Below are positions 37,111-47,177 of a stretch of 64,000 bases of DNA, one piece after another. The notes beneath the pieces were generated by a model. The model was not told the DNA's origin and ran no database searches. It worked only from the letters and a program-made list of their open reading frames with translations. Where the stretch lies: positions 49,988-113,987 of the forward strand of contig NZ_QJJS01000015.1 in assembly GCF_003201595.1 (NCBI RefSeq), given 5' to 3'. Numbering within the stretch: the first letter of the stretch is position 1; every line of letters starts with the position of its first letter. The DNA comes from Sphaerotilus hippei (GTDB lineage Bacteria > Pseudomonadota > Gammaproteobacteria > Burkholderiales > Burkholderiaceae_C). A program made the position numbers and the translations under genes.

Positions 37111-37371
37111 ATGGTCGTGATCCGACTCGCTCGTGGCGGCGCTAAAAAGCGTCCTTTCTACAACATCGTTGTGGCTCACGCTGCCAACCGCCGTGACGGC
37201 CGCTTCCTGGAGCGCGTGGGCTTCTACAACCCGTTCGCCGCCGGCGCCGAAGAAGGCCTGCGTCTGGCCCTGGACCGCGTGGACCAGTGGACCGGCAAGG
37301 GTGCCCAGCTGTCGCCCACCGTTGCGCGCCTGGTCAAGCAAGCCAAGAGCAAGATCGCTCCGGCTGCCTGA
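37111..37371 (+). CDS. rpsP: 30S ribosomal protein S16
   Basis: An 86-residue basic ribosomal protein. The family start [20 protein letters not shown] and [14 protein letters not shown] are both present. AAGGAA provides the ribosome site. It leads the classical rpsP-rimM-trmD-rplS operon. Confidence 0.99.
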   Translation: MVVIRLARGGAKKRPFYNIVVAHAANRRDGRFLERVGFYNPFAAGAEEGLRLALDRVDQWTGKGAQLSPTVARLVKQAKSKIAPAA

Positions 37372-37417
37372 GTCTTGAAGCCGTGAACCCGATTCCCCGC
37401 TGCGGCGTGTCGAACCC

Positions 37418-38005
37418 ATGAGTTCGATCGACGACGACATCGTCTGGCCGGAAGACGCCATCGAGGTGGCGAAGGTCATCGACGCGTGGGGCATCAAGGG
37501 GTGGATCCGTGTCCATCCCTACTCGGCCGATCCTCAGGCCGTGTTCTCTTCGCGCCGCTGGTTCGTCCAGCCGCCGGCCGACCGGCCGGTGCTGGCTGGC
37601 GCAGCGGCGCTGCCGCGTGTCCTCTGCATCACGCATGCGAAGGAGCACGGCGACGGCGTGGTGGCTGCCGCTCAGGAAATTCCTGACCGCAACACCGCCG
37701 AGGCCCTCAAGGGGGCCCGGATCTTCGTGTCCCGCTCGAGCTTCCCGACCGTCGGTGACGGCGAGTACTACTGGGTCGACCTGATCGGCCTGCAGGTGGT
37801 CAACCGGGCCGACGAGGTGCTGGGCACCGTGGTCGATCTGGCCGAGACCGGGGCCCAGAGCGTGCTGCGCCTGGTGCGCACCGAGACCGATGCCGGCGGC
37901 AAGTCGCGCGAGGTCGAGTGCCTGATCCCGTTCGTGTCCGCCTACATCGACGAGGTCAGCCTCGAGCGGCGTCGCATCGTGGCCGACTGGGGTCTCGACT
38001 ACTGA
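37418..38005 (+). CDS. rimM: Ribosome maturation factor RimM
   Basis: A 195-residue protein that binds S19 and helps assemble the 30S head. It has an N-terminal barrel ([20 protein letters not shown]) and a C-terminal PRC-barrel ([13 protein letters not shown] to [12 protein letters not shown]). It lies 46 nt after rpsP and 16 nt before trmD. Confidence 0.97.
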   Translation: MSSIDDDIVWPEDAIEVAKVIDAWGIKGWIRVHPYSADPQAVFSSRRWFVQPPADRPVLAGAAALPRVLCITHAKEHGDGVVAAAQEIPDRNTAEALKGARIFVSRSSFPTVGDGEYYWVDLIGLQVVNRADEVLGTVVDLAETGAQSVLRLVRTETDAGGKSREVECLIPFVSAYIDEVSLERRRIVADWGLDY

Positions 38006-38021
38006 AGCGCCGGCCGTGCCC

Positions 38022-38768
38022 ATGCGCTTCGACGTCCTGACGCTCTTCCCTGAACTCTTCGATCCTTTCCTGCGTGTCGGCGTGACGCGCCGCGCCTACG
38101 AGAGCGCTCAGGTCGACGTGCGCCTGTGGCAGCTGCGCGATCACGCGGACGACAACTACCGCCGCATCGATGACCGCCCCTACGGTGGCGGTCCCGGCAT
38201 GGTGATGCTGGTCGAGCCGCTCGAGCGTGCGCTCGCCGCGGTGCGGGCTGACCGGGACGGGCAGCAGAGGGCGCCGCTGATCATGTTCAGCCCCGCGGGT
38301 GCGCCGCTCACGCAGGCGCGTGTTCAGCAGCTGTCGCGCGGGCCGGGGGCCATCCTGCTGTGCGGACGCTACGAGGGGGTCGACCAGCGTTTCGTCGACC
38401 GCCATGTCGACGAGGAGATCAGCCTCGGCGACTTCGTGCTGTCGGGTGGTGAGCTGCCCGCGCTGGCCCTGCTCGATGCGGTGACCCGGCTGCAGCCGGG
38501 GGTGCTGCACGACGCGGCCTCGCACGAGCAGGACAGCTTCTCCGACGGTCTGCTCGACTGTCCCCATTACAGCCGGCCCGAAGTGCTGGGTCCGGATGCC
38601 GTGCCGCCGGTGCTGCTGTCGGGGCATCATGCCCAGATCGCACGCTGGCGCCGGGAGCGTCAGCTCGAGCAGACGGCCCGTCGGCGGCCCGATCTGATCG
38701 AGGTGGCGCGAGCCAACGGAAGATTGTCCGCAGCGGACGAGCAAATGCTCGCTCGTTTCAAGTTATAA
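38022..38768 (+). CDS. trmD: tRNA (guanine-37-N1)-methyltransferase
   Basis: A 248-residue SPOUT methyltransferase using SAM. It has the N-terminus [13 protein letters not shown], the knot segment [15 protein letters not shown] and the catalytic [14 protein letters not shown]. The downstream text PHYSRPEV carries the interdomain Asp/Tyr region typical of TrmD. ATG 38022 was preferred over a GTG two codons upstream. Confidence 0.98.
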   Translation: MRFDVLTLFPELFDPFLRVGVTRRAYESAQVDVRLWQLRDHADDNYRRIDDRPYGGGPGMVMLVEPLERALAAVRADRDGQQRAPLIMFSPAGAPLTQARVQQLSRGPGAILLCGRYEGVDQRFVDRHVDEEISLGDFVLSGGELPALALLDAVTRLQPGVLHDAASHEQDSFSDGLLDCPHYSRPEVLGPDAVPPVLLSGHHAQIARWRRERQLEQTARRRPDLIEVARANGRLSAADEQMLARFKL

Positions 38769-38895
38769 TCGCAGGTTTTGATCCTCTGCCGGGGTGATCC
38801 CTTCGGGATTCGGGGCGCGATCCGCAGCGTTGCTGCGGTTGATCGTCGGCATTTCTGCCCGACCCGCGCCGGCACGATCGCTAGGAGTGTTACCC

Positions 38896-39249
38896 ATGGA
38901 TCTGATCCGCCAACTCGAGCAAGAAGAAATTGTTCGACTCAACAAGACCATCCCCGTCTTCGCCCCTGGCGACACGGTGATCGTCAGCGTGAACGTCGTC
39001 GAAGGCACGCGCAAGCGTGTGCAGGCCTATGAAGGTGTGGTGATCGCTCGCCGCAACCGTGGCCTGAACAGCGCCTTCATCGTGCGCAAGATCTCCAGCG
39101 GCGAAGGCGTGGAGCGCACGTTCCAGCTGTACAGCCCGCTGATCGCGTCGATCGAAGTCAAGCGTCGCGGTGATGTGCGCCGTGCCAAGCTGTACTACCT
39201 GCGCCAGCGCAGCGGCAAGTCGGCACGCATCAAGGAAAAGCTGGCCTGA
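38896..39249 (+). CDS. rplS: 50S ribosomal protein L19
   Basis: A 117-residue protein with the L19 sequence [31 protein letters not shown] and [15 protein letters not shown] end ([18 protein letters not shown]). AGGAG at 38884-38888 fixes the start. The 127-nt gap after trmD is longer than other gaps in the operon. Confidence 0.98.
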   Translation: MDLIRQLEQEEIVRLNKTIPVFAPGDTVIVSVNVVEGTRKRVQAYEGVVIARRNRGLNSAFIVRKISSGEGVERTFQLYSPLIASIEVKRRGDVRRAKLYYLRQRSGKSARIKEKLA

Positions 39250-39310
39250 GGCCACGCCGCTCCGGCCGGATGCAGTCCGGGCGCCGCAATGCGCACGACT
39301 GCACTCCACT

Positions 39311-39340
39311 ACAAGCCGCCTTCGGGCGGCTTGTCGCTTT
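39311..39340 (+). terminator. Rho-independent terminator after rplS
   Basis: A perfect 10-bp stem ACAAGCCGCC/GGCGGCTTGT closed by a stable TTCG tetraloop is followed by a T-rich stretch (CGCTTTTC). It ends the rpsP operon 60 nt after the L19 stop. Confidence 0.88.
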
Positions 39341-39358
39341 TCGGCCTATCCTCATCGG

Positions 39359-40084
39359 ATGTCCGCCTTGCCCGCCCTTGATCCCGCGCCGGCCATCTTC
39401 GACCCGCGCGAGGTGCCGATCGTCTCGATCGGGCACGAGCTGCCCGTGCCGTCGCCCGACGCGCTCACGCCCCAGGCCCTGCGCCGCCGGTTCATGGCGC
39501 CGCCCGACTGGCAGCCCGAGTTCACCGGGGACGCCCGTCCCCGGCCGCTGCCCGACCGGCCGCGTGCGGCCGCCGCGGCCGCGGTGCTGATTCCGCTGGT
39601 GCAGCGCGAGACCGGCCTGCAGGTGCTGCTGACCCGCCGCACGGCCCACCTGACCCACCACGCCGGGCAGATCAGCTTCCCCGGCGGGCGCAGCGAGCCC
39701 GGGGACGCCGACGCGATCGCCACCGCGCTGCGCGAGGCCCATGAAGAGGTCGGCCTGCTGCCCGCCGGCATCGAGGTCATCGGCCGCTTGCCGACCTACA
39801 CCACCGTCACCTCCTTCGTCGTCACGCCGGTGGTCGGCCTGCTGGCACCGCCGCTGCGGCTCGACCCCGACCCCAACGAGGTGGCCGAGGTGTTCGAGGT
39901 GCCGCTGGCCTTCCTGATGTCGCCCGATCAGCACCGCCTGCACCGCTGGGAGCGCGACGGCCATGCCCGGCGTTTCCTGTCCATGCTCTGGCGGCCCGAG
40001 GCCCCGGCGGGCGAGGCGGACTACTTCATCTGGGGGGCGACCGCGGCCATGCTGCGCAACCTCTACCGCTTCGTCAGTGCCTGA
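39359..40084 (+). CDS. NUDIX hydrolase, CoA pyrophosphatase type
   Basis: A 241-residue enzyme. The Nudix box lies in SFPGGRSEPGDADAIATALR followed by EAHEEVGL. The UPF0035/CoA-specific pattern LLTRRTAHLTHHAGQISFPG precedes it, as in NudL. It is expected to cleave coenzyme A or its derivatives. ATG 39359 sits just beyond the rplS terminator. Confidence 0.9.
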   Translation: MSALPALDPAPAIFDPREVPIVSIGHELPVPSPDALTPQALRRRFMAPPDWQPEFTGDARPRPLPDRPRAAAAAAVLIPLVQRETGLQVLLTRRTAHLTHHAGQISFPGGRSEPGDADAIATALREAHEEVGLLPAGIEVIGRLPTYTTVTSFVVTPVVGLLAPPLRLDPDPNEVAEVFEVPLAFLMSPDQHRLHRWERDGHARRFLSMLWRPEAPAGEADYFIWGATAAMLRNLYRFVSA

Positions 40085-40125
40085 CCGGATCCTGGGGTGC
40101 CGCGCACGGCCGGTATCATCGGGGC

Positions 40126-41151
40126 ATGAGCTTTCTCGCGGTTCTCCTGGCCCTGTTCATCGAGCAGTTGCGGCCCTTGCCGCAAGGCAATCCTGTGCAC
40201 GAAACCCTGGTGGGCTGGGCCCGCTGGACCGCGCGCAACTTCGACGCGGGTCATGAGCACCACGCCTGGGTGGTGTGGGCCGTGACGGTGGCGGTGCCCT
40301 GCGCGCTGGTCAGTGCCGTCTTCCTGCTGGTCGACCGGTACAGCCTGATCCTGGCGCTGCTGTGGAATCTGGTGGTGCTCTACCTGACGCTGGGCTTCCG
40401 GCAGTTCAGCCACTACTTCACCGACATCCGTGACGCCCTCGAGCAGGGCCAGGAAGAGCGCGCGCGCCAGCTGCTGCAGTCCTGGCGCTACCTCGACGCC
40501 AGCGACCTGCCGCGTGACCAGCTGCTGCGCCACGTGATCGAACATGCGCTGCTGGCGGCCCACCGCCATGTGTTCGGCGTGTTCTTCTGGTTCGTGCTGG
40601 GCTCGGCGCTGGGGCTGGGGCCGATGGGGGCGGTGTTCTACCGCATGACCGAATTCTGTTCGCGCTTCTGGGCGATCAAGAGCCGTCCGCTGGGCGCGCC
40701 GACCAACGAGCGCCTGATGCTTCGTTCGCAGCAGGTCTTCTCGATCATCGACTACCTGCCGGCCCGCATGACGGCGGCCGGTTTTGCGGTGGTGGGCAAC
40801 TTCGAGGAGGCGGTCGACTGCTGGCGCCACCATGCCCGCCTGTGGCACCACTCCAACGACGGCGCCCTGCTGGCGGCCGCGGCGGGGGCCGTGGGGGTGG
40901 CGCTCGGCGGGTCGTCGGCGCCGGAGCCGAGTCCGGGCGTGGCGGCGGCCGGCGGTCGCCGTTCGAACCAGGTGGCCGTGGGCAGCTTCGAGGCCGGGGC
41001 GATGCCCGAGGAGACGGCGGCCGAGGGCTGCACGCCCGGGGCCGTGCCGCAGATCGCCCACCTGCGCACGGTGGTCGGCCTGGTGTGGCGCTCGGTCGTG
41101 CTGTGGATGCTGATGCTCGCGCTGCTGTCGCTGGCCAACCTGCTGGGCTGA
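40126..41151 (+). CDS. CobD/CbiB-like (AmpE-like) membrane protein
   Basis: A 341-residue protein with several membrane helices near 45-95, 145-170 and 320-340. The segments LALFIEQLRPLP, NLVVLYLTLGFRQFSHYFTD and SQQVFSIIDYLPARMTAAGF match the CobD/CbiB-like group. True CobD makes adenosylcobinamide phosphate, but no cobalamin genes are nearby. This stand-alone betaproteobacterial form may have another role. The family is fairly sure; the function is open. Confidence 0.8.
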   Translation: MSFLAVLLALFIEQLRPLPQGNPVHETLVGWARWTARNFDAGHEHHAWVVWAVTVAVPCALVSAVFLLVDRYSLILALLWNLVVLYLTLGFRQFSHYFTDIRDALEQGQEERARQLLQSWRYLDASDLPRDQLLRHVIEHALLAAHRHVFGVFFWFVLGSALGLGPMGAVFYRMTEFCSRFWAIKSRPLGAPTNERLMLRSQQVFSIIDYLPARMTAAGFAVVGNFEEAVDCWRHHARLWHHSNDGALLAAAAGAVGVALGGSSAPEPSPGVAAAGGRRSNQVAVGSFEAGAMPEETAAEGCTPGAVPQIAHLRTVVGLVWRSVVLWMLMLALLSLANLLG

Positions 41152-41158
41152 AGCCGGT

Positions 41159-41788
41159 TCAGCGCACGGCCTTCAGGCTCAGCCCGAGGGCCAGGCCGAA
41201 CATCATCAGCGCGATCAGCGCATCCAGGCGCCGCCAGGCGGTCGGGGACCGGAACCAGGGCGTGAGCTGCCGGGCCAGCAGGCCCAGGCCGGTGAACCAC
41301 AGCACGCTGCCGGTCACCGCGCCCGCGGCGAACACCCAGCGCTGCAGGCCTTCCTGGGACTGGGCCAGCGAGCCCAGCAGCACCGTGGTGTCGAGCCAGG
41401 CATGCGGATTCAGGAAGCAGAAGGCGGCCGACTGCAGCGCGACCCGGCGCTGCGAGGCCGGGCGGGCCGACGCGTCGGCCATGGCCAGGCTGGCCACGCC
41501 ATCCTGCCAGGCCCGTCGGGCGGCCTGCAGTCCGTAGACCAGCAGGAAAGCCACACCGACGGCGGTCATCGCCGTCACCGCCCAGGGCGCGGCGCTGGCG
41601 ATCCAGCCCATGCCGGCGGTGCCCAGCAGGATCAGCAGCGCATCGCACAGGGCGCACACCACGATCACCGTGGCGACATGTTCGCGGCGCAGGCCCTGGC
41701 GCAGCACGAAGGCATTCTGGGCGCCGATGGCGATGATCAGGCCCAGGCAACTGGCCAGGCCCATCAGGAAGGGGGTGGAAGCTTGCAT
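41159..41788 (-). CDS. argO: LysE/ArgO family amino-acid exporter
   Basis: A 209-residue inner-membrane protein with six expected helices. The LysE signature lies in GLIIAIGAQNAFVLRQGLRR and in FCFLNPHAWLDTTVLLG. It exports arginine or lysine. It is divergent from an ArgP-type LysR regulator 72 nt away, the standard arrangement. Confidence 0.92.
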   Translation of the reverse strand: MQASTPFLMGLASCLGLIIAIGAQNAFVLRQGLRREHVATVIVVCALCDALLILLGTAGMGWIASAAPWAVTAMTAVGVAFLLVYGLQAARRAWQDGVASLAMADASARPASQRRVALQSAAFCFLNPHAWLDTTVLLGSLAQSQEGLQRWVFAAGAVTGSVLWFTGLGLLARQLTPWFRSPTAWRRLDALIALMMFGLALGLSLKAVR

Positions 41789-41825
41789 GCCGCCAGCGTA
41801 GGCAGATCGCCTGCCGTGGTCCAGC

Positions 41826-41858
41826 TTAAGATTCTTGCTTTGGTGAAGCAGAACTTAA
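41826..41858. promoter_or_regulatory. LysR-type operator between argO and argP
   Basis: An imperfect dyad lies in the 72-nt divergent gap: TTAAG (41826-41830) mirrors CTTAA (41854-41858). The inner arms TTCTTGCTT and GAAGCAGAA are nearly complementary. LysR regulators usually bind such sites and control both genes. Confidence 0.5.
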
Positions 41859-41860
41859 TC

Positions 41861-42775
41861 ATGGTCCCCATGCTCGATCATCAGGCGCTGAGGGCGCTGG
41901 CCGCGGTGCTGCGCGAGGGCAGCTTCGAGCGGGGCGCACGGGCCCTGCACCTCACGCCGTCGGCCGTGTCGCAGCGGGTGCGCGGCCTGGAGGATCGCCT
42001 GGGCTGCGTGCTGCTGATCCGCAGCCAGCCGGTGCTGCCGACCCCCGAGGGCGCGCGTCTGTACCGGCATTTCCTGCAGGTCGAGATGCTCGAGGCTGAC
42101 CTGGGGCGTGAGCTGGGGCCGCTGGGCCTGGACGTGCCGGCCCGGCGGCGCAGCCTGCCGGTGGCGGTCAACGCCGACAGCCTGGCAACCTGGATGATCC
42201 CGGCGATGGCGGCGTTCCATGCCGCTGCAGGCGACACGCTGGCCCTGCAGGTCGACGATCAGGACCACACCCGCGAGTGGCTGCGCCATGGCGAGGTGGT
42301 CGGTGCGGTGACGGCGGTGGCCGAGCCCATCAGCGGCTGCCGTGTCGACGCGCTCGGGGTGATGCCGTACGTGGCGGCGGCCAGCCCGGACTTCGTGCAG
42401 CGCCACCTGGCGGGTCGGGCGCTGGATGAGGCGCTGCGTGAGGCGCCGATGCTGGTCTTCAACCGCAAGGACGAGCTGCAGCACCGCTACGTGGCGGACC
42501 TGCTCGGCGAGGCCGCGCCGGTGGTCGCGCCGATCTGGTGGCTGCCCTCGGCCCACGGCTTTCTCGATGCGGCCCGCGCCGGGCTGGGCTGGGGCCTGCA
42601 CCCCTTGCCGCTGGTGCAGGCCGAGCTGCGCAGCGGGGCGCTGGTCGAGCTCTTCGGCGGGCGGCGGGCCAGCGTGTCGCTGCACTGGCAGAGCTGGCGC
42701 CTGGAGTCGGTGACGATGCAGACGCTGCGCCGCTGCATCGTCCAGGCCGCGGCCGCGGTGCTGCAGCCGGCCTGA
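41861..42775 (+). CDS. argP: LysR-family regulator, ArgP type
   Basis: A 304-residue regulator. The N-terminal helix-turn-helix is LREGSFERGARALHLTPSAV followed by SQRVRGLEDRLG. The C-terminal effector domain starts near 95 (LPVAVNADSLATWMIPA, ArgP-like). It should activate argO in response to arginine or lysine. A second in-frame ATG at 41870 is a possible start. Confidence 0.92.
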   Translation: MVPMLDHQALRALAAVLREGSFERGARALHLTPSAVSQRVRGLEDRLGCVLLIRSQPVLPTPEGARLYRHFLQVEMLEADLGRELGPLGLDVPARRRSLPVAVNADSLATWMIPAMAAFHAAAGDTLALQVDDQDHTREWLRHGEVVGAVTAVAEPISGCRVDALGVMPYVAAASPDFVQRHLAGRALDEALREAPMLVFNRKDELQHRYVADLLGEAAPVVAPIWWLPSAHGFLDAARAGLGWGLHPLPLVQAELRSGALVELFGGRRASVSLHWQSWRLESVTMQTLRRCIVQAAAAVLQPA

Positions 42776-42785
42776 CGGCCCGGGC

Positions 42786-43748
42786 TCACCAGCGGGTGGC
42801 CGACAGCTCGGCGCGCAGCTCCAGGTAGATGCGGTAGCGTGACGGCGTGATCTCGCCGCGCTCCAGCGCCGCGAGCACCGCGCAGCCCGGCTCGTGGTCA
42901 TGGGTGCAGTTGGCGAAGCGGCAGTGGCCGCGCCAGGGGCGCAGATCGGCCATCCAGTGCGACAGGTCGTCGACCGACACATGGTGCAGGCCGAACTCCT
43001 GGAAACCGGGCGAGTCGATCAGCGCCGATTCCCGGGCCCTGTCGAGCCAGTACCAGCGGGTGTGCGTGGTGGTGTGGCGACCGGAGTTCAGCGCCACCGA
43101 CACCTCGCCGATCTGCGCGCCCGCGTCGGGCACCAGCAGGTTGACCAGCGTGCTCTTGCCGGTGCCCGACGGGCCCAGCACCAGCGTCGAGCCGTGGGCG
43201 AGCCGCTCGCCCAGTTCGGCCCGGGCCTCGTCCGGGCGGGCCTTCAGCGCCAGCTCCATCACCGTGTAGCCCATGCGGCGATAGGGCTCCAGCCGCTCGC
43301 GGGCGACCTGGGCCGCCGCCGTCAGGTCGGTCTTGTTCAGCAGGATCAGCACCTCGATGCGGGCCTGCTCGGCCGCGACCAGCGCGCGGGTGAGCTGGCT
43401 CTCGCTGAACACCGGGTCGGCGGCCACCAGGATCAGCAGCCGGTCGAGGTTGGCGGCGAACGACTTGGTGCGCCACTCGTCCTGGCGGTGCAGCAGGTTG
43501 CGGCGCGGGTCGAGGCTGACGATCACGCCCTCGTCGCCGCGGCTGTCGGTGATCTGGAAGCGCAGCCGGTCGCCGACGACGGCGTCGCTCTTCTTGCCCC
43601 GCGGGTGCACGATGATCTCGCGCCCCTCGGGCGTCTCGACCACGAAGTGCCGGCCGTGGCCGGCGACGACCAGGCCCTGCTCCAGGTCGGCCACCGTGCG
43701 GTGGGCGGCGGGCTGGCCCCGGTGGGCCGACTTGCTGCCGCCCTTCAT
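42786..43748 (-). CDS. rsgA: Small-subunit-dependent ribosome GTPase RsgA
   Basis: A 320-residue circularly permuted GTPase that helps 30S maturation. After an OB-fold, NKTD (138-141) precedes the P-loop GPSGTGKST (192-200) and the DSPG motif. A zinc site in CRFANCTHDHEPGC closes the protein. Its ATG overlaps the stop of the upstream protease gene (ATGA). Confidence 0.97.
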   Translation of the reverse strand: MKGGSKSAHRGQPAAHRTVADLEQGLVVAGHGRHFVVETPEGREIIVHPRGKKSDAVVGDRLRFQITDSRGDEGVIVSLDPRRNLLHRQDEWRTKSFAANLDRLLILVAADPVFSESQLTRALVAAEQARIEVLILLNKTDLTAAAQVARERLEPYRRMGYTVMELALKARPDEARAELGERLAHGSTLVLGPSGTGKSTLVNLLVPDAGAQIGEVSVALNSGRHTTTHTRWYWLDRARESALIDSPGFQEFGLHHVSVDDLSHWMADLRPWRGHCRFANCTHDHEPGCAVLAALERGEITPSRYRIYLELRAELSATRW

Positions 43749-45031
43749 GAGCGCTGCAGCCCGGTGGCGGGCTGCGGCAGCGCGGCCAGGCGCTGCACCG
43801 CGGGGGGGTGGGAGTAGTGCACTTTCACGTACATGGGATCCGGGGTCAGGGTCGAGGCATTGTCCTCGTAGAGCTTGAGCAGGGCCGAGCGCAGGTCGCC
43901 CGGCTGGGCCTGGGTGCAGGCGTAGGCGTCGGCCTCGAACTCGTGGCGGCGCGAGCTGGAGGCGGCCAGCGGGCTGATGAAGAAGCTGAACACCGGGCCG
44001 ACCAGCATCAGCAGCACCAGCGCGAGGCCGTCGTTGGGCGCCAGCAGGTTGGGCATCACGCCCAGGCCGGTGTAGAAGGCGGGCTGCTTCATCAGCCAGC
44101 CCAGCAGCGCCAGGCTCAGCAGCCACACGCCCATCATCAGCGCCACCCGCTTGATCACGTGGCGGTGCCTGAAGTGCCCCAGCTCGTGCGCCAGCACCGC
44201 CTCGACCTCGCCGGGGGTCAGCCGCGCGAGCAGGGTGTCGAAGAACACCACCCGCTTGCTGGCGCCGAAGCCGGTGAAGTAGGCGTTGGCATGGGCCGAG
44301 CGCTTGCTGCCGTCCATCACGTAGAGCCCCTGGGCCTGGAAGCCGCAGCGCTGCATCAGCGCCTCGACGCGTTCGCGCAGCGCGTGGTCGTCCAGTGGCT
44401 GGAAGCGGTTGAACAGCGGGGCGATCACCGTCGGGTAGAGGCCCTGCATCAGCAGCGTGAACACCGCCAGCGCGCCGAAGGCCCACAGCCACCAGGCGGC
44501 ACCGGCGCTGCCCATCAGCCAGACCAGCAGCGCGGCCAGCGGCGCACCGATCACCAGCCCGACGAACGCGCCGATCAGCCCGTCGCGCAGCCACAAGCCC
44601 GGGGTCATGCGGTTGAAGCCGAAACGCTGTTCCAGCCGGAAGGTGCGCCACCAGGCCAGCGGCAGGTCCAGCAGCGAGCCGATCAGGCCCACCGCCAGCA
44701 GCAGGCCGACCTGGTAGGCCAGCGCGCCGGCCTGCGGCAGCAGCAGATCGCGCAGCCCGTGGTTGAGCCGGTCCAGCCCGCCCAGCAGCGTCCAGCCCAG
44801 CAGCACCGCGGTGCTCCAGGCGGTGTCGACCAGCTCCAGCCGCTGGCGTGCCACCGTGTAGTCGGCCGCCTTCTGGTGGGCGGCGAGGCTGACGGTGGCG
44901 GCGAAGGCCGGCGGCACCGCATCGCGGTGGCGGGCGACGTGGCGCACCTGCCGCCCGATCAGCCAGACACGCAGCAGCATCGACGCCACGAGGGCCAGCG
45001 CGAACGCCAGTGAAACGAGGAGGGAGTTCAT
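43745..45031 (-). CDS. M48-family zinc metalloprotease (Ste24-like)
   Basis: A 428-residue membrane protease. The zinc motif is HELGH (282-286) in [19 protein letters not shown]. Preceding helices and the [20 protein letters not shown] text match the CAAX-endopeptidase Ste24 group. The third zinc ligand is in the [11 protein letters not shown] motif. It is likely involved in membrane-protein quality control; true prenyl substrates are not expected in bacteria. Confidence 0.93.
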   Translation of the reverse strand: MNSLLVSLAFALALVASMLLRVWLIGRQVRHVARHRDAVPPAFAATVSLAAHQKAADYTVARQRLELVDTAWSTAVLLGWTLLGGLDRLNHGLRDLLLPQAGALAYQVGLLLAVGLIGSLLDLPLAWWRTFRLEQRFGFNRMTPGLWLRDGLIGAFVGLVIGAPLAALLVWLMGSAGAAWWLWAFGALAVFTLLMQGLYPTVIAPLFNRFQPLDDHALRERVEALMQRCGFQAQGLYVMDGSKRSAHANAYFTGFGASKRVVFFDTLLARLTPGEVEAVLAHELGHFRHRHVIKRVALMMGVWLLSLALLGWLMKQPAFYTGLGVMPNLLAPNDGLALVLLMLVGPVFSFFISPLAASSSRRHEFEADAYACTQAQPGDLRSALLKLYEDNASTLTPDPMYVKVHYSHPPAVQRLAALPQPATGLQRS

Positions 45032-45087
45032 CGGCCGGATTCTCGCCGATGACCATGGGAGAATCCGCCCCCTGTCAGGAGAGAACG

Positions 45088-45651
45088 ATGACCGATACGA
45101 CCGAACTGGCCCGCAACGACCAGAACCTCATCTGGATCGACCTCGAGATGACCGGGCTGGATCCGAACACCGACCGCATCATCGAGATCGCGGTGGTGGT
45201 GACCGACGCCCAGGTCACCCGTCGGGTCGAGGGTCCGGTGATCGCCGTGCACCAGAGCGACGAGCTGCTCGACCGCATGGACGCGTGGAACAAGGGCACC
45301 CACGGCAAGAGCGGCCTGATCGACCGCGTCAAGGCCTCGACCGTGGACGAGGCGACCGCGCAGGCCGAGGTGATCGCCTTCCTGCAGCAGTACGTCAGCG
45401 GCCGCGCCTCGCCGATGTGCGGCAACACCGTGCACCAGGACCGCCGCTTCCTGGCCAACTACATGCCGCGGCTGGAGCACTTCTTCCACTACCGCAACAT
45501 CGACGTCAGCACGCTCAAGGAGCTGGCGCGGCGCTGGAAGCCCGGCATCATGGACGGCTTCAAGAAGCACCAGAAGCACACGGCGCTGGCCGACATCCAC
45601 GAGTCGATCGACGAGCTGCTGTACTACCGGCAGCATTTCCTGATCGCCTGA
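45088..45651 (+). CDS. orn: Oligoribonuclease
   Basis: A 187-residue DEDD exonuclease that clears dinucleotides, including pGpG from cyclic-di-GMP. Motif I is [10 protein letters not shown] (D18, E20); later motifs appear in [13 protein letters not shown] and [17 protein letters not shown] 45088 follows AGGAGAG. It is divergent from the protease-rsgA operon, a frequent proteobacterial order. Confidence 0.98.
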   Translation: MTDTTELARNDQNLIWIDLEMTGLDPNTDRIIEIAVVVTDAQVTRRVEGPVIAVHQSDELLDRMDAWNKGTHGKSGLIDRVKASTVDEATAQAEVIAFLQQYVSGRASPMCGNTVHQDRRFLANYMPRLEHFFHYRNIDVSTLKELARRWKPGIMDGFKKHQKHTALADIHESIDELLYYRQHFLIA

Positions 45652-45885
45652 TCCGGCGGCGCGGCGACCGGCGCAGCACTCTGGGTGTCCCGTGCTGGCG
45701 CATGCCACCCGGGCGTCACAGGCTGTCACCGGGACGTGTGACACCTGCTGCGCACGGGCCTCAGGGTTCTTCCCCGGCTTTGCCCGGTTCCCGTCGGGCC
45801 CGCGGGTCGGCATGGCGTTTGCGGTAGGGAGGCGCTGCGGTGCTGCTCCCTGCATCCGCCGCCCCACCCGCCGAGGAGATCCGAA

Positions 45886-46197
45886 ATGAACAAGACGCTG
45901 GCCCGCCTGTGTGTCGTCCCCGCCCTGATGATGGCGGCCACCCTGTCGCACGCTGCCGACAAGGGCACCGAGGTCTACAACGCCAACTGCGCCATGTGCC
46001 ACGTGCCCGGCCTGGCCAATGCGCCGAAGTTCGGTGACAAGGCGGCCTGGGAGCCGCGCATGGCGGCCGGCAAGGCCGCGCTGCTCAAGTCGGCGCTGGC
46101 CGGCAAGGGCGCGATGCCGGCCAAGGGCGGCAACCCCAAGCTGACCGAAGAAGAGGTCGGTGCGGCGCTCGACCACATGCTGGCGGCGCTCAAGTGA
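45886..46197 (+). CDS. Periplasmic cytochrome c (c5-like)
   Basis: A 103-residue monohaem cytochrome. It has a signal peptide (to SHA near 23) and the haem site CAMCH (C35, C38, H39). The distal methionine is probably in KGAMPAKGG. The size and the LTEEEVGAALDHML ending fit the c5 family. It carries electrons in the periplasm; partners are not indicated. GAGGAG provides the ribosome site. Confidence 0.93.
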   Translation: MNKTLARLCVVPALMMAATLSHAADKGTEVYNANCAMCHVPGLANAPKFGDKAAWEPRMAAGKAALLKSALAGKGAMPAKGGNPKLTEEEVGAALDHMLAALK

Positions 46198-46224
46198 GCG
46201 TTCGGGCCCTGGCGGCCCGACCAG

Positions 46225-46253
46225 AAAAAAACGCGGCCGAGGCCGCGTTTTTT
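46225..46253. terminator. Bidirectional intrinsic terminator
   Basis: The stem ACGCGGCC/GGCCGCGT with a GA turn is flanked by an A-run on the left and a T-run on the right. It therefore works for both convergent genes, the cytochrome c and the ferredoxin-NADP reductase. Confidence 0.9.
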
Positions 46254-46278
46254 CATGGGCGCGAGGCCTGGCGCGTGA

Positions 46279-47058
46279 TCACTGCTCGGCGAAGGCCCGC
46301 TCGATGACGAAGTCACCGGGCTTGCTGGTGCTGCCTTCGTCGAAGCCGCGCTCCTCCAGCATGACCTTGAGGTCACGCAGCATGGCCGGGCTGCCGCAGA
46401 TCATCACGCGGTCCTCCGCCGGGTTCAGCGCCGGCAGGCCGAAGTCGTTCCACAGGCGGCCGTCCTCGATCAGGTCGGTGATGCGGCCCTGGCGCTCGAA
46501 CGGCTCGCGGGTCACGGTCGGGCAGTAGACCAGCTTGTCGCGCACGACCTCGCCCAGGAACTCGTGTTCGGGCAGGCTCTTGAACAGGTCCTGGTAGGCC
46601 AGTTCGTTGACCTGGCGGCAGCCGTGCACGACGATGACCTTGTCGAAGCGCTCGTAGGTCTCGGGGTCCTGGATGATCGACAGCCACGGCGCCAGGCCGG
46701 TGCCAGTGCCGAACAGGTACAGGCGCTTGCCCGGGTTCAGGTAGTCGATCAGCAGCGTGCCGGTGGGCTTGCGGCCGACCACGATCTTGTCGCCGACCTG
46801 CAGGTGCTGCAGGCGCGAGGTCAGCGGGCCTTCGGGCACCTTGATGCTGAAGAAGTGCAGGTGCTCTTCCCAGTTCGGGCTGGCGATCGAATAGGCGCGC
46901 AGCAGGGGCTTGCCGTTGACCGGCAGCCCGATCATCACAAAGTGACCGTTCGAGAAGCGGAAGGCCGGATCCCGGGTGGTGGTGAAGCTGAACAGGCGAT
47001 CGGTCCAGTGATGCACCGAGGTCACGGTTTCTTCGTTGAAGGCTTTATTCGCTGACAT
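46279..47058 (-). CDS. fpr: Ferredoxin-NADP reductase
   Basis: A 259-residue FAD enzyme moving electrons between NADPH and ferredoxin or flavodoxin. FAD binding is by RAYSIASPNWEEHLHFFSIK, and NADP binding by FGTGTGLAPWLS and MICGSPAML. The short bacterial subclass ending FVIERAFAEQ is evident. Oxidative-stress and Fe-S repair roles are common for Fpr. Confidence 0.95.
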   Translation of the reverse strand: MSANKAFNEETVTSVHHWTDRLFSFTTTRDPAFRFSNGHFVMIGLPVNGKPLLRAYSIASPNWEEHLHFFSIKVPEGPLTSRLQHLQVGDKIVVGRKPTGTLLIDYLNPGKRLYLFGTGTGLAPWLSIIQDPETYERFDKVIVVHGCRQVNELAYQDLFKSLPEHEFLGEVVRDKLVYCPTVTREPFERQGRITDLIEDGRLWNDFGLPALNPAEDRVMICGSPAMLRDLKVMLEERGFDEGSTSKPGDFVIERAFAEQ

Positions 47059-47177
47059 GGCTTACGCAGGCGGGCAAAGAACAGGACCAGCCGCAACACG
47101 CGGTGCGACCGGGTCAAACCCCCGAGGATACCCTGGGTCACGGATCTTCTCGCGCCGCGCCGCGCGAGGCCCCGTGC

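Noticed and set aside
40126..41151. Cobalamin biosynthesis locus
   Set aside because: Only one CobD/CbiB-like gene is present; no other cobalamin gene or cobalamin riboswitch was recognised nearby.
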